Assembly (NCBI GenBank): GCA_025055835.1
Contig: JANWWR010000020.1
Span: forward strand, 1 to 46,344
Source of the DNA: Gemmatales bacterium
Lineage (GTDB): Bacteria > Planctomycetota > Planctomycetia > Gemmatales > HRBIN36
Length of the DNA: 46,344 nucleotides
Direction of reading: 5' to 3'
The position numbers and the translations under genes were made by a program. The notes below the pieces were generated by a model. The model was not told the origin of the DNA. It made no database searches and saw only the letters and a program-made list of their open reading frames with translations. This document shows positions 25,717 through 35,186 of this stretch, piece after piece (positions within the stretch are counted from its first letter, which is position 1; every line of letters begins with the position of its first letter).

Positions 25717-27855
25717 ATGAACCGATGTGCCGCGTGGACCGTTATGAGCCTGCTTCTGTTGTGCATTCCCGGAGTGGCCATGTCCGCCGACAAGCGATCC
25801 ATGACCATTGACGACCTGTTCCGATTCAAGCGCATCAGCGATCCACAGATCAGCCCGGACGGCAAATGGGTGGTCTATGTCGTCGGCACCGTGGACATGG
25901 ATCGCAACATGATCGTGCAAAACCTCTGGCTGGCGGCTACCGACGGCAAGACCCCGCCGCGCCAGCTCACCACCACGGACAGGCAAGACCGGCATCCCCG
26001 CTGGAGTCCGGATGGCAAACGCATCCTGTTCGAGTCCACCCGCAGCGGCGAGAGCCAACTGTACATCATCGAGTTGGACGGCGGCGAGGCCCGGCAGATT
26101 ACGACCATCGCCACGGGGGCCTCCAACGCCATCTGGTCCCCCGACGGTAAGCACATCGCTTTCGTCTCGGCCGTTTACCCGGAGTTCAGCGAGAAGCCTT
26201 ACAAGGAATCCAACGAGCTGAACAAGAAGAAAATGGAGGAGATCAAGAACAGCCCCGTCAAGGCCCGTATCTTCACCCGGCTCTTCTATCGCCATTGGGA
26301 CAGCTACGTCGAGGACAAGCGGCAGCACCTCTTCGTCATGCCAGCCCCTCCAGAAACCCGAAGCGGAGGCGAGGGCAATTACGAACCCCGCGACGTCACC
26401 CCCGGCGACCGAGACGCCTACCCGACCTCCAGCACCTTCGAGACGGGCGACAACTTCACCTTCTCGCCGGACGGCAAGTATCTGATCTTCACCGCCGTAC
26501 CCAAGGAAAACGAGGCCTGGAGCACGAACTACGATCTTTGCCGGGTCTCCATCGACAACCGATCCACCGACTGGGAGTGTCTGACCAAGGACAACCCCGC
26601 CGCCGACAGCGGGCCGATGTTCTCGCCGGACGGCAAGATGCTCGCCTACCGGGCCCAGAAAAAGCCCGGCTACGAGGCGGATAAGTGGGAGCTTATGGTC
26701 GTCCCCGTAAGCCCAAGTGGTGCCTTCGACGGTAAGCCGGTAAGTCTCACAGCCTCGCTGGATCGCTCGGTGGACGGCTACGTCTGGCTCGGCAATGGCA
26801 AGGCCCTGCTATTGGAGGTGGAGCAGGACGCGAAGACCGCGTTATACCGCGTCGAAGCCGCCACGAGATCTGCCCCGATGGAGTGGGCCACGGGCTTTGG
26901 CACGGTGCAGTCGCTCTCGGCGAATCGGGAGGGGAGCCTGGTAGCCTGCTCCCATGCCACCATGCGCAGACCGCCCGAGGTGGCCGTGCTGCGGCCCGCG
27001 GATCCGCAGAAAAGTCTGACTCTTTTGAGCCATGTCAACGACGGCCTGCTCCAAGAGCTTGATCTGCCCGCGCCGGAATCGGTCCGCGTCCCCACTGCGG
27101 ATGGCAAGACCATGCAAATGTGGATTCTCAAGCCGCCCGGCTTCGATCCGAACAAGAAATGGCCGCTCGCCTACCTGGTTCACGGCGGACCGCAGTCGGC
27201 CTGGCTCGATGGCTGGAGTTGGCGCTGGTGTCCCGAAGTGTGGGCCGCTCAGGGCTACGTCGTCGCCCTGCCGAATCCGCGGGGCAGCACCGGCTTTGGA
27301 CAGCAGTTCGTGGACGAGATCAGCGGCGACTGGGGCGGCAAATGCTTCGAGGATCTGATGAAGGGCGTCGAGTATCTGGAGAGGTTGCCGTACATCGACA
27401 AGGATCGCATGGCCGCCGCCGGGGCTTCCTTCGGCGGGTACATGATGAATTGGTTCCAGGGCAACACGACCAAGTTCAAAACGCTTATCACCCATTGCAG
27501 CGTTTACAACAACGAGAGCATGTACGCCACTACCGACGAGCTTTGGTTCGATGAATGGGACCACGGCGGCAAGCCGCCCTGGGAGAACTTCGAAGCCTAT
27601 CGCAAGCACTCGCCGCACACCAAGGCCAAGAACTTCAAGACGCCCATGCTCATCATCCACAATGACCTGGACTTCCGCTGCCCCGTCAGCGAAGGACACC
27701 AACTCTTCACCACGCTGCAACGACTCGGCGTGCCGTCGAAGTTCATCAACTTCCCGGACGAAGGCCATTGGGTGCTCAAGCCCAAAAACAGCGAGTTCTG
27801 GCACAAGGAGATCTTTGCCTGGCTGAAGAAGTATTGCCCCCCGGGAGGCAAGTGA
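25717..27855 (+). CDS. Exported S9-family prolyl oligopeptidase-type peptidase
   Basis: A 712-residue serine peptidase. A signal peptide (MNRCAAWTVMSLLLLCIPGVAMSA) is followed by an N-terminal propeller with PD40-type repeats (QISPDGKWVVYVVG, PRWSPDGKRILFES, AIWSPDGKHIAFVS, FTFSPDGKYLIFT, MFSPDGKMLAY) over about residues 30-440. The C-terminal hydrolase carries the triad S571 (GASFGG), D652 (NDLDFRCP) and H684 (DEGHWV). Relatives are acylaminoacyl- or dipeptidyl-peptidases that cleave short peptides in the periplasm. The length fits the family. It ends 30 bases from the convergent MBL gene. Confidence 0.92.
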   Translation: MNRCAAWTVMSLLLLCIPGVAMSADKRSMTIDDLFRFKRISDPQISPDGKWVVYVVGTVDMDRNMIVQNLWLAATDGKTPPRQLTTTDRQDRHPRWSPDGKRILFESTRSGESQLYIIELDGGEARQITTIATGASNAIWSPDGKHIAFVSAVYPEFSEKPYKESNELNKKKMEEIKNSPVKARIFTRLFYRHWDSYVEDKRQHLFVMPAPPETRSGGEGNYEPRDVTPGDRDAYPTSSTFETGDNFTFSPDGKYLIFTAVPKENEAWSTNYDLCRVSIDNRSTDWECLTKDNPAADSGPMFSPDGKMLAYRAQKKPGYEADKWELMVVPVSPSGAFDGKPVSLTASLDRSVDGYVWLGNGKALLLEVEQDAKTALYRVEAATRSAPMEWATGFGTVQSLSANREGSLVACSHATMRRPPEVAVLRPADPQKSLTLLSHVNDGLLQELDLPAPESVRVPTADGKTMQMWILKPPGFDPNKKWPLAYLVHGGPQSAWLDGWSWRWCPEVWAAQGYVVALPNPRGSTGFGQQFVDEISGDWGGKCFEDLMKGVEYLERLPYIDKDRMAAAGASFGGYMMNWFQGNTTKFKTLITHCSVYNNESMYATTDELWFDEWDHGGKPPWENFEAYRKHSPHTKAKNFKTPMLIIHNDLDFRCPVSEGHQLFTTLQRLGVPSKFINFPDEGHWVLKPKNSEFWHKEIFAWLKKYCPPGGK

Positions 27856-27885
27856 CGCCCGACAGGCGATCCGGAAACGCGCCGA

Positions 27886-28680
27886 CTACCCGCGGCTGAA
27901 GTCGGGCAAACGGCCGGAGCAGACGTCCTTTTCCCACTCGTCGAGCAAGGGCCAATGGACGGCGCAGGTGCCGAAGTCGGCCATGTACTGATACTGCGAC
28001 AAGCGGTCGATGGCCTTTTGAATGATCGCGTTGTCCCGACGGAAGCAAGGTCCGTGGGAGGGAAGGAGAAACTCCGAGTCGTCAGCGAGGATTCGTTTCA
28101 GCGACCTGATGAAGTCAGGGATGTTGGAGCCGTGATGGGCGTCAATGACTCCCACGCAACTGTCTTTATAGATATTGTCGCCGCAGAAAAGCAGGTTCCC
28201 CATCTTGAAGGCGAGTTGTCCTTCGGTGTGGCCCGGCGTGTGCCACACGGTCAACTTGCGGCTGCCGACGGTGATCACGTCGCCATCCCGCAGCAGGATG
28301 TCCACCTTACACGGAGGCATGGGCAGATCAATGCCCTGAGCCTTGATCTGGGCGAAGGTCAACACGCCGTCTCCGGTTTCCAGCGGTTCGACGGTGGCTG
28401 GATGAGCTGCCACCTTGGTCTTGAGCAACTCCTTGGCCCGGGCGATGCCCTGGACATGATCCGCGTCCGCATGAGTGGCGATGAGCATTTTGCAGGCGGC
28501 GAAGCTGAAGTCCATGCGGCGGATCAGTTCGATGGTCTCCTCGACCGTGTCCAGGTAGCCGACGTCGATGAGGATCCATTCGCTGCCTCCGTCGATGAGG
28601 TAAACATTGACGCCGAGGCGTCGGCCAGCCTGATAGTTCATCTCGATGACGCCGGGAAACAGATATTTGCGGGGCAGCAT
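27886..28680 (-). CDS. Metallo-beta-lactamase-fold hydrolase
   Basis: A 264-residue MBL-fold protein with the first metal motif THADADHVQG (H70, D72, D74, H75). Here the second His of the usual HxHxDH is replaced by Asp. The remaining ligands H151 (HTPGHTEG), D168 (FCGDNIY) and H209 (PSHGP) are present, so a metal site can still form, as in MBL families that use an acidic residue at this place. The fold starts with VNVYLIDGGSEWILIDVGY. No signal peptide is seen. GAGGG lies nine bases before the ATG at 28680. It diverges from hisF across 144 bases. The substrate is unknown; glyoxalase-II-like thioesters are one possibility. Confidence 0.87.
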   Translation of the reverse strand: MLPRKYLFPGVIEMNYQAGRRLGVNVYLIDGGSEWILIDVGYLDTVEETIELIRRMDFSFAACKMLIATHADADHVQGIARAKELLKTKVAAHPATVEPLETGDGVLTFAQIKAQGIDLPMPPCKVDILLRDGDVITVGSRKLTVWHTPGHTEGQLAFKMGNLLFCGDNIYKDSCVGVIDAHHGSNIPDFIRSLKRILADDSEFLLPSHGPCFRRDNAIIQKAIDRLSQYQYMADFGTCAVHWPLLDEWEKDVCSGRLPDFSRG

Positions 28681-28780
28681 GAGCGGAAACCCTCGAAATG
28701 ACTGGCGGTCGAAGCGTTCGGCGGCCCTCCCTGCTTCATCCTAGCCGCCGGGTTCAAGGTCGGACACCGCGAAAATAACA

Positions 28781-28786
28781 TAGAAT
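28781..28786 (+). promoter_or_regulatory. Possible -10 element for hisF
   Basis: TAGAAT (5 of 6) lies about 40 bases before the hisF ATG, in an A-rich patch within the MBL-hisF divergent region. No -35 hexamer of good quality is found at the right distance. Confidence 0.3.
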
Positions 28787-28824
28787 GAGGCTGGCGAGTT
28801 GTACCCGGAGTTGCCAAGGGCCTT

Positions 28825-29607
28825 ATGCTCTGCAAACGGATCATTCCCTGTCTCGACGTGGACCGCGGCCGGGTGGTCAAGGGGATCAATTTCCTCGGCC
28901 TGCGGGATGCCGGCGATCCTGTCGAAATTGCCCGCCGTTACGAAGAGGACGGAGCGGACGAACTCGTCTTCCTCGACATCACCGCCAGCCACGAGGGCCG
29001 GGACATCATGCTCGACGTAGTCCGCCGCGTGTCCGAGGAAATCTTCATGCCGTTCACGGTCGGCGGCGGCATCCGCACCTTGGACGACGCCATTCGCCTG
29101 ATCCAGGCCGGTGCCGAGAAAGTGAGCCTGAACACTTCGGCGGTCAAAACGCCGAACTTGATTTCGCAATGCGCCGCTCGCTTCGGCAGTCAGGCCGTGG
29201 TCGTGAACATCGATCCGCGTCGGGTTCGCAAGAACGGCCGGATCGTCTGGGAAGTTCATATCCACGGCGGCAGGACGCCGACCGGCCTGGAAGCTGTCGC
29301 CTGGGCCAGGGAAGTGGAATCCCGCGGAGCCGGGGAAATTGTGCTAACATCAATGGATGCAGACGGCACGAAAAGCGGTTATGATTTGGAGATGACCCAA
29401 GCCGTGGCGGAAGCGGTGCGGATTCCCGTCGTAGCCAGCGGCGGGGCGGGTCATCCGGAGCACCTGTATCAGGTGCTGACCGCGGGAAAGGCTGATGCCG
29501 CCTTGGCAGCCAGCATCTTTCACTACGGCGAATATCCGGTACCCATGGTGAAGCGGTATTTGGCGGAACGCGGCGTGCCGGTGCGAATCTGTTCGTCAGC
29601 GTCGTAA
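28825..29607 (+). CDS. hisF: Imidazole glycerol phosphate synthase cyclase subunit HisF
   Basis: A 260-residue (beta/alpha)8-barrel enzyme that uses ammonia delivered by HisH to make imidazole glycerol phosphate and AICAR in histidine synthesis. The catalytic aspartates are D11 ([12 protein letters not shown]) and D130 (VVNIDPRR). The phosphate-binding loops [12 protein letters not shown] and [12 protein letters not shown] are intact. The ATG at 28825 starts the first strand. No other his gene is in the window, so the pathway is scattered. It is 28 bases upstream of the PilT-like gene on the same strand. Confidence 0.96.
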   Translation: MLCKRIIPCLDVDRGRVVKGINFLGLRDAGDPVEIARRYEEDGADELVFLDITASHEGRDIMLDVVRRVSEEIFMPFTVGGGIRTLDDAIRLIQAGAEKVSLNTSAVKTPNLISQCAARFGSQAVVVNIDPRRVRKNGRIVWEVHIHGGRTPTGLEAVAWAREVESRGAGEIVLTSMDADGTKSGYDLEMTQAVAEAVRIPVVASGGAGHPEHLYQVLTAGKADAALAASIFHYGEYPVPMVKRYLAERGVPVRICSSAS

Positions 29608-29635
29608 CCGACTTATTCCAGGAGCAGGACCGACT

Positions 29636-30832
29636 ATGGCCTCCACCATCGCAGAAACCCCGACCACTCCCCAGGAACCCTCCCCGGCTGAGCCTCGCAA
29701 GGAGCCGGAGGTCAACAAGCTCTTCCGCATGGTCATGAAGTACGAGGCGTCCGACCTGCACCTCAAGGTGGGTCAGCCTCCGATGATGCGGCTCAAGGGC
29801 GTGATCCGTCGCATGGAGATGCGGCCGTTGACCCAGGAAGACATGGAGCGGCTGCTCTTCCCGATCATGAGCGAGCGGGCCAAGAAGATCTACTTCGAGA
29901 CCGGCGGCGCGGACTTCGCCCACGTCGTCGGCAACGACGAATGCCGCTTCCGCGTCAACGTCCTCAATCAGCGCGGCCGCATGGGACTGGTTGCCCGGCG
30001 GGTCAACAACGTCGTGCCGTCGTTCGAGAAGCTCGGCCTGTTGATTCCGGAGCAGGAGAAGAACCGCAAGCCCGGCGAACTGCCGACCATCGAAAAGCTC
30101 TGCCACTTCGATCAGGGCATGATCATCCTCGCCGGCGTGACGGGTTCGGGCAAAAGCACGACCATCGCCGCCATGCTCGACTACATCAACGAGCGCGAGG
30201 CCGTACACATCCTCACCATCGAAGACCCGATCGAGTACCTGTTCCAGGACAAGAAAGCCATCGTCAACCAGCGTGAGATCGGCATCGACGTCATCGACTG
30301 GCCGACGGCCTTGAAGCATGCCGTGCGTCAGGACCCGGACGTCATCCTCGTCGGCGAGTTGCGCGACCGGGATTCGTTCGAGTCGGCCATTCACGCCGCC
30401 GAAACGGGCCACCTGGTGTTCGGCACGATTCACGCTTCCAGCGCCTCCTCGACGATCAGCCGTATTCTCGACCTCTTCCCCGCCGACATGCACGGTGCCA
30501 TCCGCCAGGCGCTCATGTTTAATCTTAAGGCAGTCATCTGCCAGAAACTTTTGCCCAGCATCAAACCGGGCAAGCATCGCGTGCCGACGCTGGAGATCAT
30601 GATCGTCAACCCGACGATCCGCGAATTGATCCTGAAGCAGGAAGACAAGAAGATTCAGGACGCCATCCGCATCGGCTATCAGGAAGGCATGATCGACTTC
30701 AACGAGCACCTGCGGCAGTTGGTGGAAGCAGGCGAAATCGACCGGGCGACGGCTCTGGAAGTGGCTCCCAACCCGGAAGCTCTGAAGATGGCCCTGAAGG
30801 GCATCAAGGTCATGCAGCCGGGCATTCTCTGA
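29636..30832 (+). CDS. PilT-type type IV pilus retraction ATPase
   Basis: A 398-residue hexameric ATPase of the PilT group, which powers pilus retraction. An N-terminal Pro/Glu-rich leader (about 1-25) precedes the PAS-like domain (ASDLHLKVGQPPMMRL). The Walker A motif is G167-VTGSGKST, the Asp box is TIEDPIEYLF, the Walker B/signature is RQDPDVILVGELRDRDSF and the His box is GHLVFGTIHASSASST. All catalytic motifs are intact. A pilus system is implied, but no pilin or PilB/PilC gene is nearby. The next gene encodes a divergent, membrane-anchored relative. Confidence 0.92.
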   Translation: MASTIAETPTTPQEPSPAEPRKEPEVNKLFRMVMKYEASDLHLKVGQPPMMRLKGVIRRMEMRPLTQEDMERLLFPIMSERAKKIYFETGGADFAHVVGNDECRFRVNVLNQRGRMGLVARRVNNVVPSFEKLGLLIPEQEKNRKPGELPTIEKLCHFDQGMIILAGVTGSGKSTTIAAMLDYINEREAVHILTIEDPIEYLFQDKKAIVNQREIGIDVIDWPTALKHAVRQDPDVILVGELRDRDSFESAIHAAETGHLVFGTIHASSASSTISRILDLFPADMHGAIRQALMFNLKAVICQKLLPSIKPGKHRVPTLEIMIVNPTIRELILKQEDKKIQDAIRIGYQEGMIDFNEHLRQLVEAGEIDRATALEVAPNPEALKMALKGIKVMQPGIL

Positions 30833-30892
30833 TAGCCGCCAAGGCCGGGGCCGCGGCGGGGTCTTGCTCCCTGGGGCCGAGGGGCGGGAAGC

Positions 30893-32671
30893 GTGGACGG
30901 TTCGGCAATCGTGCAGTTTGGTTCCTTCCCGCCTGGCACGCTGACTGGATTCGCTGAAGTGTGGGCGGCAGACTTCCCCCGCGGACCCGGACTCTATCTC
31001 AACCTTTACAGCGTGGCCGCCGTCCTGGCCGTGTACCTGGCCTGGATTCGCATCTTCGGATGGATGGACCGCGACGCTCGCGCCCACCGACTCAATCGCT
31101 ACGTGTGGAATCAACTCGGTCTGCTCGGCTGCATCCTGGGTTTCCTCGCCTTCTGGGTCGTGCCGTGGTTTGCGTTTGCCTTCGCCGCGTTGCTTCTCCT
31201 GACCGGTACGCCCCTGGTCGCTTATCTGATTCGCCGCAACAGCGTCGTCCCCGACGCCGACCGGCTTTTCACCGAACGCCACCTCCGCGGTCTGCTCAAC
31301 CGTTACTTCCGCACCCGGCTTCGTGTTCCGAAACCCGCACTGACTCACGAAGTCGCTCTGCTCCTTAAACCCGGTGAAGAAAGGAAGGACAGCGGGCCGC
31401 CACGGATTCAAGACGTGGAGAAATCCGCCGGTTACGATCTTGCCTTGCGTATCCTGTGCGAGGCCTACGACCGCGCTGCTCCGATCTTCCAGATCGAACC
31501 CTTGCGGGACCAGGCTCGGATTCGCTTGCGGATCGACGGCGTTTTCCAAGAGCATGAACGTCTTCCGCGCCTGCAAGCCGAATCGGCCCTCCGGGTGTTC
31601 AAGCGCCTGGCGGATTTGAATCTCGATGAACATCGCAAGCCCCAGCATGGGAATTTCGCCGTCGAACTCGACGGTCGGCGAATCGATCTGGACGTGCAAT
31701 CCTCGGGCAATCTGGCTGGCGAGCGGCTGACGGTTCGGATTCGGGATCGCCGTCGCAAATTGCCCTCGTTGGATGATCTTGATCTGCGGGAGAGCCTGGG
31801 CCGCCTTTTGCGGTTTCCAAACGGTCTGCTCGTCATCGCCGGTCCGCCAGACAGCGGCAAAACGACGCTGGGTTACGCCTGCCTGCACGACGTGCTTCGC
31901 CAACAACGTCGGGCAGCGACGGTAGAACGGGACATCGAATACCATCTGGATCACGCTCAGCAGTTCGCCCTTGGAAATGACCCACTCCAAGGAATCGGAG
32001 GAATTCGTCAGCGATTGTTTGGTTCCGAGCCGCCCGAGGTGATCTTGCTCGACGTTCCCCTCGACGAGGCATTGACCGAACAGGTTTACGAGGCGGCGTC
32101 GCATAGCCTGATTCTCCTGATCGTCGAAGCGGAAGATTTGGTTTCCGGGCTGGATGAGCTTCGCAGGGTCGGCTTGTCCTCAGCTCGGCTGGCTAAGAAG
32201 CTTGTAGGCGGCGTCGGGACGCGGCTGATCCGTCTCTTGTGTGCCGAATGCAAGGTGTACTACAAACCGAATCCCGAAGTGCTGCAACGGCTCAATCTGT
32301 CCGCGGATCGCGTGGAGCGGTTGGCACGTCCGCCAGAGGGAGCGGAATTGATCCACGAGGAAGACGGAAGTGTGAAACGGTGTCCAAGCTGCCGGGGCAT
32401 CGGCTTTCGGGGCCGACGCGGATTGTACGAAGTCCTGGCGATGACCGAGCGGCTGCGGGAGGGGCTGCGAGACGATCCGGACGCGGAAAGTCTGCGACAA
32501 CTGGCGATTCTTTCCGGCATGAAGCCGGTGGAGACGGCAGCGCTGGACCTGGTCACGGCGGGGCTGACTTCGGTGGCGGAGATGCTTTCCCTGTTCCACC
32601 ACGACGCCAAACCGATGCCGCTGGCCTTGCCAGCCGACAGCACCCGCATCCCGCAGCCACAACCGGCCTGA
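30893..32671 (+). CDS. Membrane-anchored, divergent GspE/PilB-like ATPase-fold protein
   Basis: A 592-residue protein of the type II/IV secretion ATPase family with an unusual N-terminus: about three membrane segments at residues 32-57 and 72-112. The C-terminal part has an intact Walker A (GPPDSGKTT, K323). The Asp box reads VERDIEYHL rather than VEDPIEY, the Walker B/signature reads PPEVILLDVPLDE rather than DPDVIMVGEIRD, and the usual GHLVLSTLHT His box is missing. A GspE-type zinc motif is kept (C450-x2-C453 and C497-x2-C500). The GTG at 30893 follows a purine-rich stretch. ATP hydrolysis is doubtful, so a scaffold or regulatory role beside PilT is inferred. Confidence 0.75.
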   Translation: MDGSAIVQFGSFPPGTLTGFAEVWAADFPRGPGLYLNLYSVAAVLAVYLAWIRIFGWMDRDARAHRLNRYVWNQLGLLGCILGFLAFWVVPWFAFAFAALLLLTGTPLVAYLIRRNSVVPDADRLFTERHLRGLLNRYFRTRLRVPKPALTHEVALLLKPGEERKDSGPPRIQDVEKSAGYDLALRILCEAYDRAAPIFQIEPLRDQARIRLRIDGVFQEHERLPRLQAESALRVFKRLADLNLDEHRKPQHGNFAVELDGRRIDLDVQSSGNLAGERLTVRIRDRRRKLPSLDDLDLRESLGRLLRFPNGLLVIAGPPDSGKTTLGYACLHDVLRQQRRAATVERDIEYHLDHAQQFALGNDPLQGIGGIRQRLFGSEPPEVILLDVPLDEALTEQVYEAASHSLILLIVEAEDLVSGLDELRRVGLSSARLAKKLVGGVGTRLIRLLCAECKVYYKPNPEVLQRLNLSADRVERLARPPEGAELIHEEDGSVKRCPSCRGIGFRGRRGLYEVLAMTERLREGLRDDPDAESLRQLAILSGMKPVETAALDLVTAGLTSVAEMLSLFHHDAKPMPLALPADSTRIPQPQPA

Positions 32672-32687
32672 CGCGAGGCGATTCGAC

Positions 32688-33368
32688 ATGGGCTATCCTC
32701 CAGTGCTTGAGATTCTGACTCTCGCCTTGATGCTGGCCTTGGGGGTGCTTCAGCAGGAGGAAGGAGCATTCCGAGCCTGGCTGTTGTTCGTCCATGTCTT
32801 GTTCGCTGGCTTCCTGACGTTTGATCTGTTCGAGCCGATGGCACGAGCCTTGGGACAGCTCGGGCCGACCTGGGACTTGTACGCCGACGCCGTGGCGATC
32901 ACCGTCCTCTTTTGTGTCATCGTGCTGGCTTTACGGTGGATCACGGGACGTTTGATGGTTGCCGAGCCGGCTTTGCCCTGGCTGGTACGGCGCTTTGGTG
33001 GATTCGTTCTCGGAGCGGCGACGGGTTACGTCGTGGCGGGCATGCTTCTGTGCATGGTGCAGACCCTGCCTTTGCCCCAGCGGTTCTTGTGGTACGATCC
33101 GGACAATGGAATCGGTCTCGGCTCACCGGATCGCGTCTGGCTGGCGATGATGCACCGGGCCAGCGGCGTCGTCTTCGACCGGCCCCGCGGACAGACCCGG
33201 TGGTTCGACGCCGACGGAAGTTTCATCCTCCGATATGCCCGCTATCGGCGGCTGTCCGCCGACGGCACTCGGATGCAGAACCGCGGCGAGTTCCCGAGCA
33301 TCCTCGAAGTCAAACCGACGTTCGGGGGCTGTGACCGAACCGATCTGCCGGAAAAGCTCAATCCTTAG
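32688..33368 (+). CDS. CvpA-like membrane protein
   Basis: A 226-residue protein with four hydrophobic segments in its first 130 residues: LEILTLALMLALGVL, AWLLFVHVLFAGFLTFDLF, YADAVAITVLFCVIVLAL and FGGFVLGAATGYVVAGMLLCMV. The last segment, with its Gly-rich RRFGGFVLGAATGYVVAGML pattern, resembles the CvpA family. The soluble C-terminus (about 140-226) is not recognised. It begins 16 bases after the GspE-like gene, so it is probably in the same operon, and it ends 9 bases before the convergent glycyl-tRNA synthetase stop. Function is unknown; the family name is a moderate match. Confidence 0.6.
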   Translation: MGYPPVLEILTLALMLALGVLQQEEGAFRAWLLFVHVLFAGFLTFDLFEPMARALGQLGPTWDLYADAVAITVLFCVIVLALRWITGRLMVAEPALPWLVRRFGGFVLGAATGYVVAGMLLCMVQTLPLPQRFLWYDPDNGIGLGSPDRVWLAMMHRASGVVFDRPRGQTRWFDADGSFILRYARYRRLSADGTRMQNRGEFPSILEVKPTFGGCDRTDLPEKLNP

Positions 33369-33377
33369 TCAGCCCAT

Positions 33378-35036
33378 TTAGTCCCGGATACGCTTCCGCA
33401 GTTCGTCGGCTGCCGCGGCGATGGGGATGCGGATTTGCACGCAGTCGTCACGATTGCGCAGGGTGATGGTGCCGTCCTCGGCGGTCTGGCCGTCGATGGT
33501 GAAGCAGTACGGCGTGCCAATCTCGTCTTGCCTTCGATAGCGACGGCCAATCGCGCCGCTGTCGTCGTAGAAGACAGGAAATTCCCGTTTCAGTTCGCGG
33601 TACAACGCCAAGGCCCGTTCCGGCATGCCGTCCTTGTTCACCAGGGGCAGGACGGCGGCTTTGATCGGTGCGAGGCGCGGATGGAAGCGCATCACGACCC
33701 GCTTCTCGCCGCCGATCTCGTCTTCGTCATAGGCTTCGCACAGCACCGCGAGAGTGAAGCGGTCTGCCCCGGCGGACGGCTCGATGACGTGGGGAATGAA
33801 CTGGTATTTCTCGACCTGCTCTTTGGGCGGATTCGATTTCACCCATTCCTTGAACGACGTGAAGCCCAGAGCGGCCTTGTCCCGCTCCCAGGCGGCTTCA
33901 TCGAAATAGCTGAGATCCTTGCCGCTGAACTGCTGATGCTGCGACAGGTCGAAGCAGCCGCGATGGGCCACGCCTTCGAGCTCCTGCGGCTCGTTGGAAA
34001 ACGGAAACAGATACTCGATGTCCGTCGTGCCGATGGAATAGTGGGCCAATTCGTCCTTGCCCTGCTCACGCGGACGCAGCCGTTCCGAGCGGATGCCGAG
34101 CCGGGTGTACCATTCCTTCCGCACATCTCGCCAATAGCGGTACCACTTCATGGACTCGCCCGGATGGCAGAAAAACTCGATTTCCATTTGCTCGAATTCC
34201 CGGCTGCGGAAGGTGAAGTTCCGCGGATTGATTTCGTTGCGGAACGCCTTGCCGATCTGGGCGATGCCGAAGGGCAACTTCACCCGCGAGGAGTCGAGGA
34301 CGTTCTTGAAATTGACGAAGATACCCTGGGCGGTTTCGGGCCGCAGATAGGCCACGGACGAGGCGTCTTCCAGCGCGCCGACGAACGTCTTGAACATCAG
34401 ATTGAAGCTGCGCGGTTCGGTGAGATCACCTTCCCCGCAGGCGGGACATTTGCGGGGCCAGCTCGCCGGGGCTTGCGGCAAGGGGAAGAGCAGGCGGATC
34501 GGCTTGTGCTTGAAAGCCTTCTGCTGGGTCTTGGAGAGGGTGTGGCGTTCGGCTTCGTCGCGGCCGTCGGCTTCCAGGGGCACAACCAGTTTTGGAGAAG
34601 CAACCGCCTGCGAAACGGTTCCCGCTGCCGTGGCGGAAGTGCGGAGTTGTTCCACGACGGCAAGCAGATCGGCCTCGCTGACGCCCTCGGCATCGACGTA
34701 GGCAGCCAGCCAGACCTTGTCGGCCCGGAAACGCTTGCGACATTTCTTGCAATCCACCATCGGATCAGCGAAGCCGCTGACGTGACCGCTCGCCTCCCAA
34801 ACCCGCGGGTTCATGATGATGGCACAATCCACGCCAAGAATGACGACTTCCTCACCGTCGGGACCTGGCGGCGGATTGCGAACCATGTCCTGCCACCAGG
34901 CCTGCTTGATGTTGTTCTTCAGTTCCACACCCAGCGGGCCGTAGTCCCAGAAACCGTTCAAGCCGCCGTAGATTTCGCTCGAAGGAAAGATGAATCCGCG
35001 CCGTTTGCACAGGGAGACGAGCTTGTCCATGTCCAT
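33378..35036 (-). CDS. glyS: Glycyl-tRNA synthetase, dimeric class II type
   Basis: A 552-residue single-chain (alpha2-type) glycyl-tRNA synthetase. The N-terminus LCKRRGFIFPSSEIYGGLNGFWDYGPLG is typical, motif 2 appears as FRNEINPRNFTFRSREFEQMEIEFF, and the anticodon-binding domain is at the C-terminus (LAPIKAAVLPLVNK). It is longer than common bacterial forms of about 460 residues, with an insert after CKKCRKRFRADK (roughly residues 105-195) that ends in a CPACGEGDLTEPRSFNLMF zinc-like segment. GGAGGAG lies nine bases before the ATG at 35036. Only the name is uncertain: the gene is called glyS or glyQS in different lineages. Confidence 0.93.
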   Translation of the reverse strand: MDMDKLVSLCKRRGFIFPSSEIYGGLNGFWDYGPLGVELKNNIKQAWWQDMVRNPPPGPDGEEVVILGVDCAIIMNPRVWEASGHVSGFADPMVDCKKCRKRFRADKVWLAAYVDAEGVSEADLLAVVEQLRTSATAAGTVSQAVASPKLVVPLEADGRDEAERHTLSKTQQKAFKHKPIRLLFPLPQAPASWPRKCPACGEGDLTEPRSFNLMFKTFVGALEDASSVAYLRPETAQGIFVNFKNVLDSSRVKLPFGIAQIGKAFRNEINPRNFTFRSREFEQMEIEFFCHPGESMKWYRYWRDVRKEWYTRLGIRSERLRPREQGKDELAHYSIGTTDIEYLFPFSNEPQELEGVAHRGCFDLSQHQQFSGKDLSYFDEAAWERDKAALGFTSFKEWVKSNPPKEQVEKYQFIPHVIEPSAGADRFTLAVLCEAYDEDEIGGEKRVVMRFHPRLAPIKAAVLPLVNKDGMPERALALYRELKREFPVFYDDSGAIGRRYRRQDEIGTPYCFTIDGQTAEDGTITLRNRDDCVQIRIPIAAAADELRKRIRD

Positions 35037-35186
35037 CTGCCGGGTCTCCTCCGGGTAGCACTCCGTCTGGCTTCCAGGGAGCAGACGGGATCGTGTCTGA
35101 GAGGGCTATGATACGGAGAACCATCCTCGGCGACGTTGAACGAACGGAAGCGGCAAGCCCAGGCAGCCGCGACTCCGCTCCCATCG

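Noticed and set aside
29144-32104. 986-codon open frame on the minus strand
   Set aside because: It is antisense to hisF, the PilT-type ATPase and the GspE-like gene, all with clear family motifs. Its product has no recognisable domain and has the Arg/Gln/His-heavy look of a GC-rich shadow frame.
33435-35111. 558-codon plus-strand frame
   Set aside because: Antisense to the glycyl-tRNA synthetase; no family motif.
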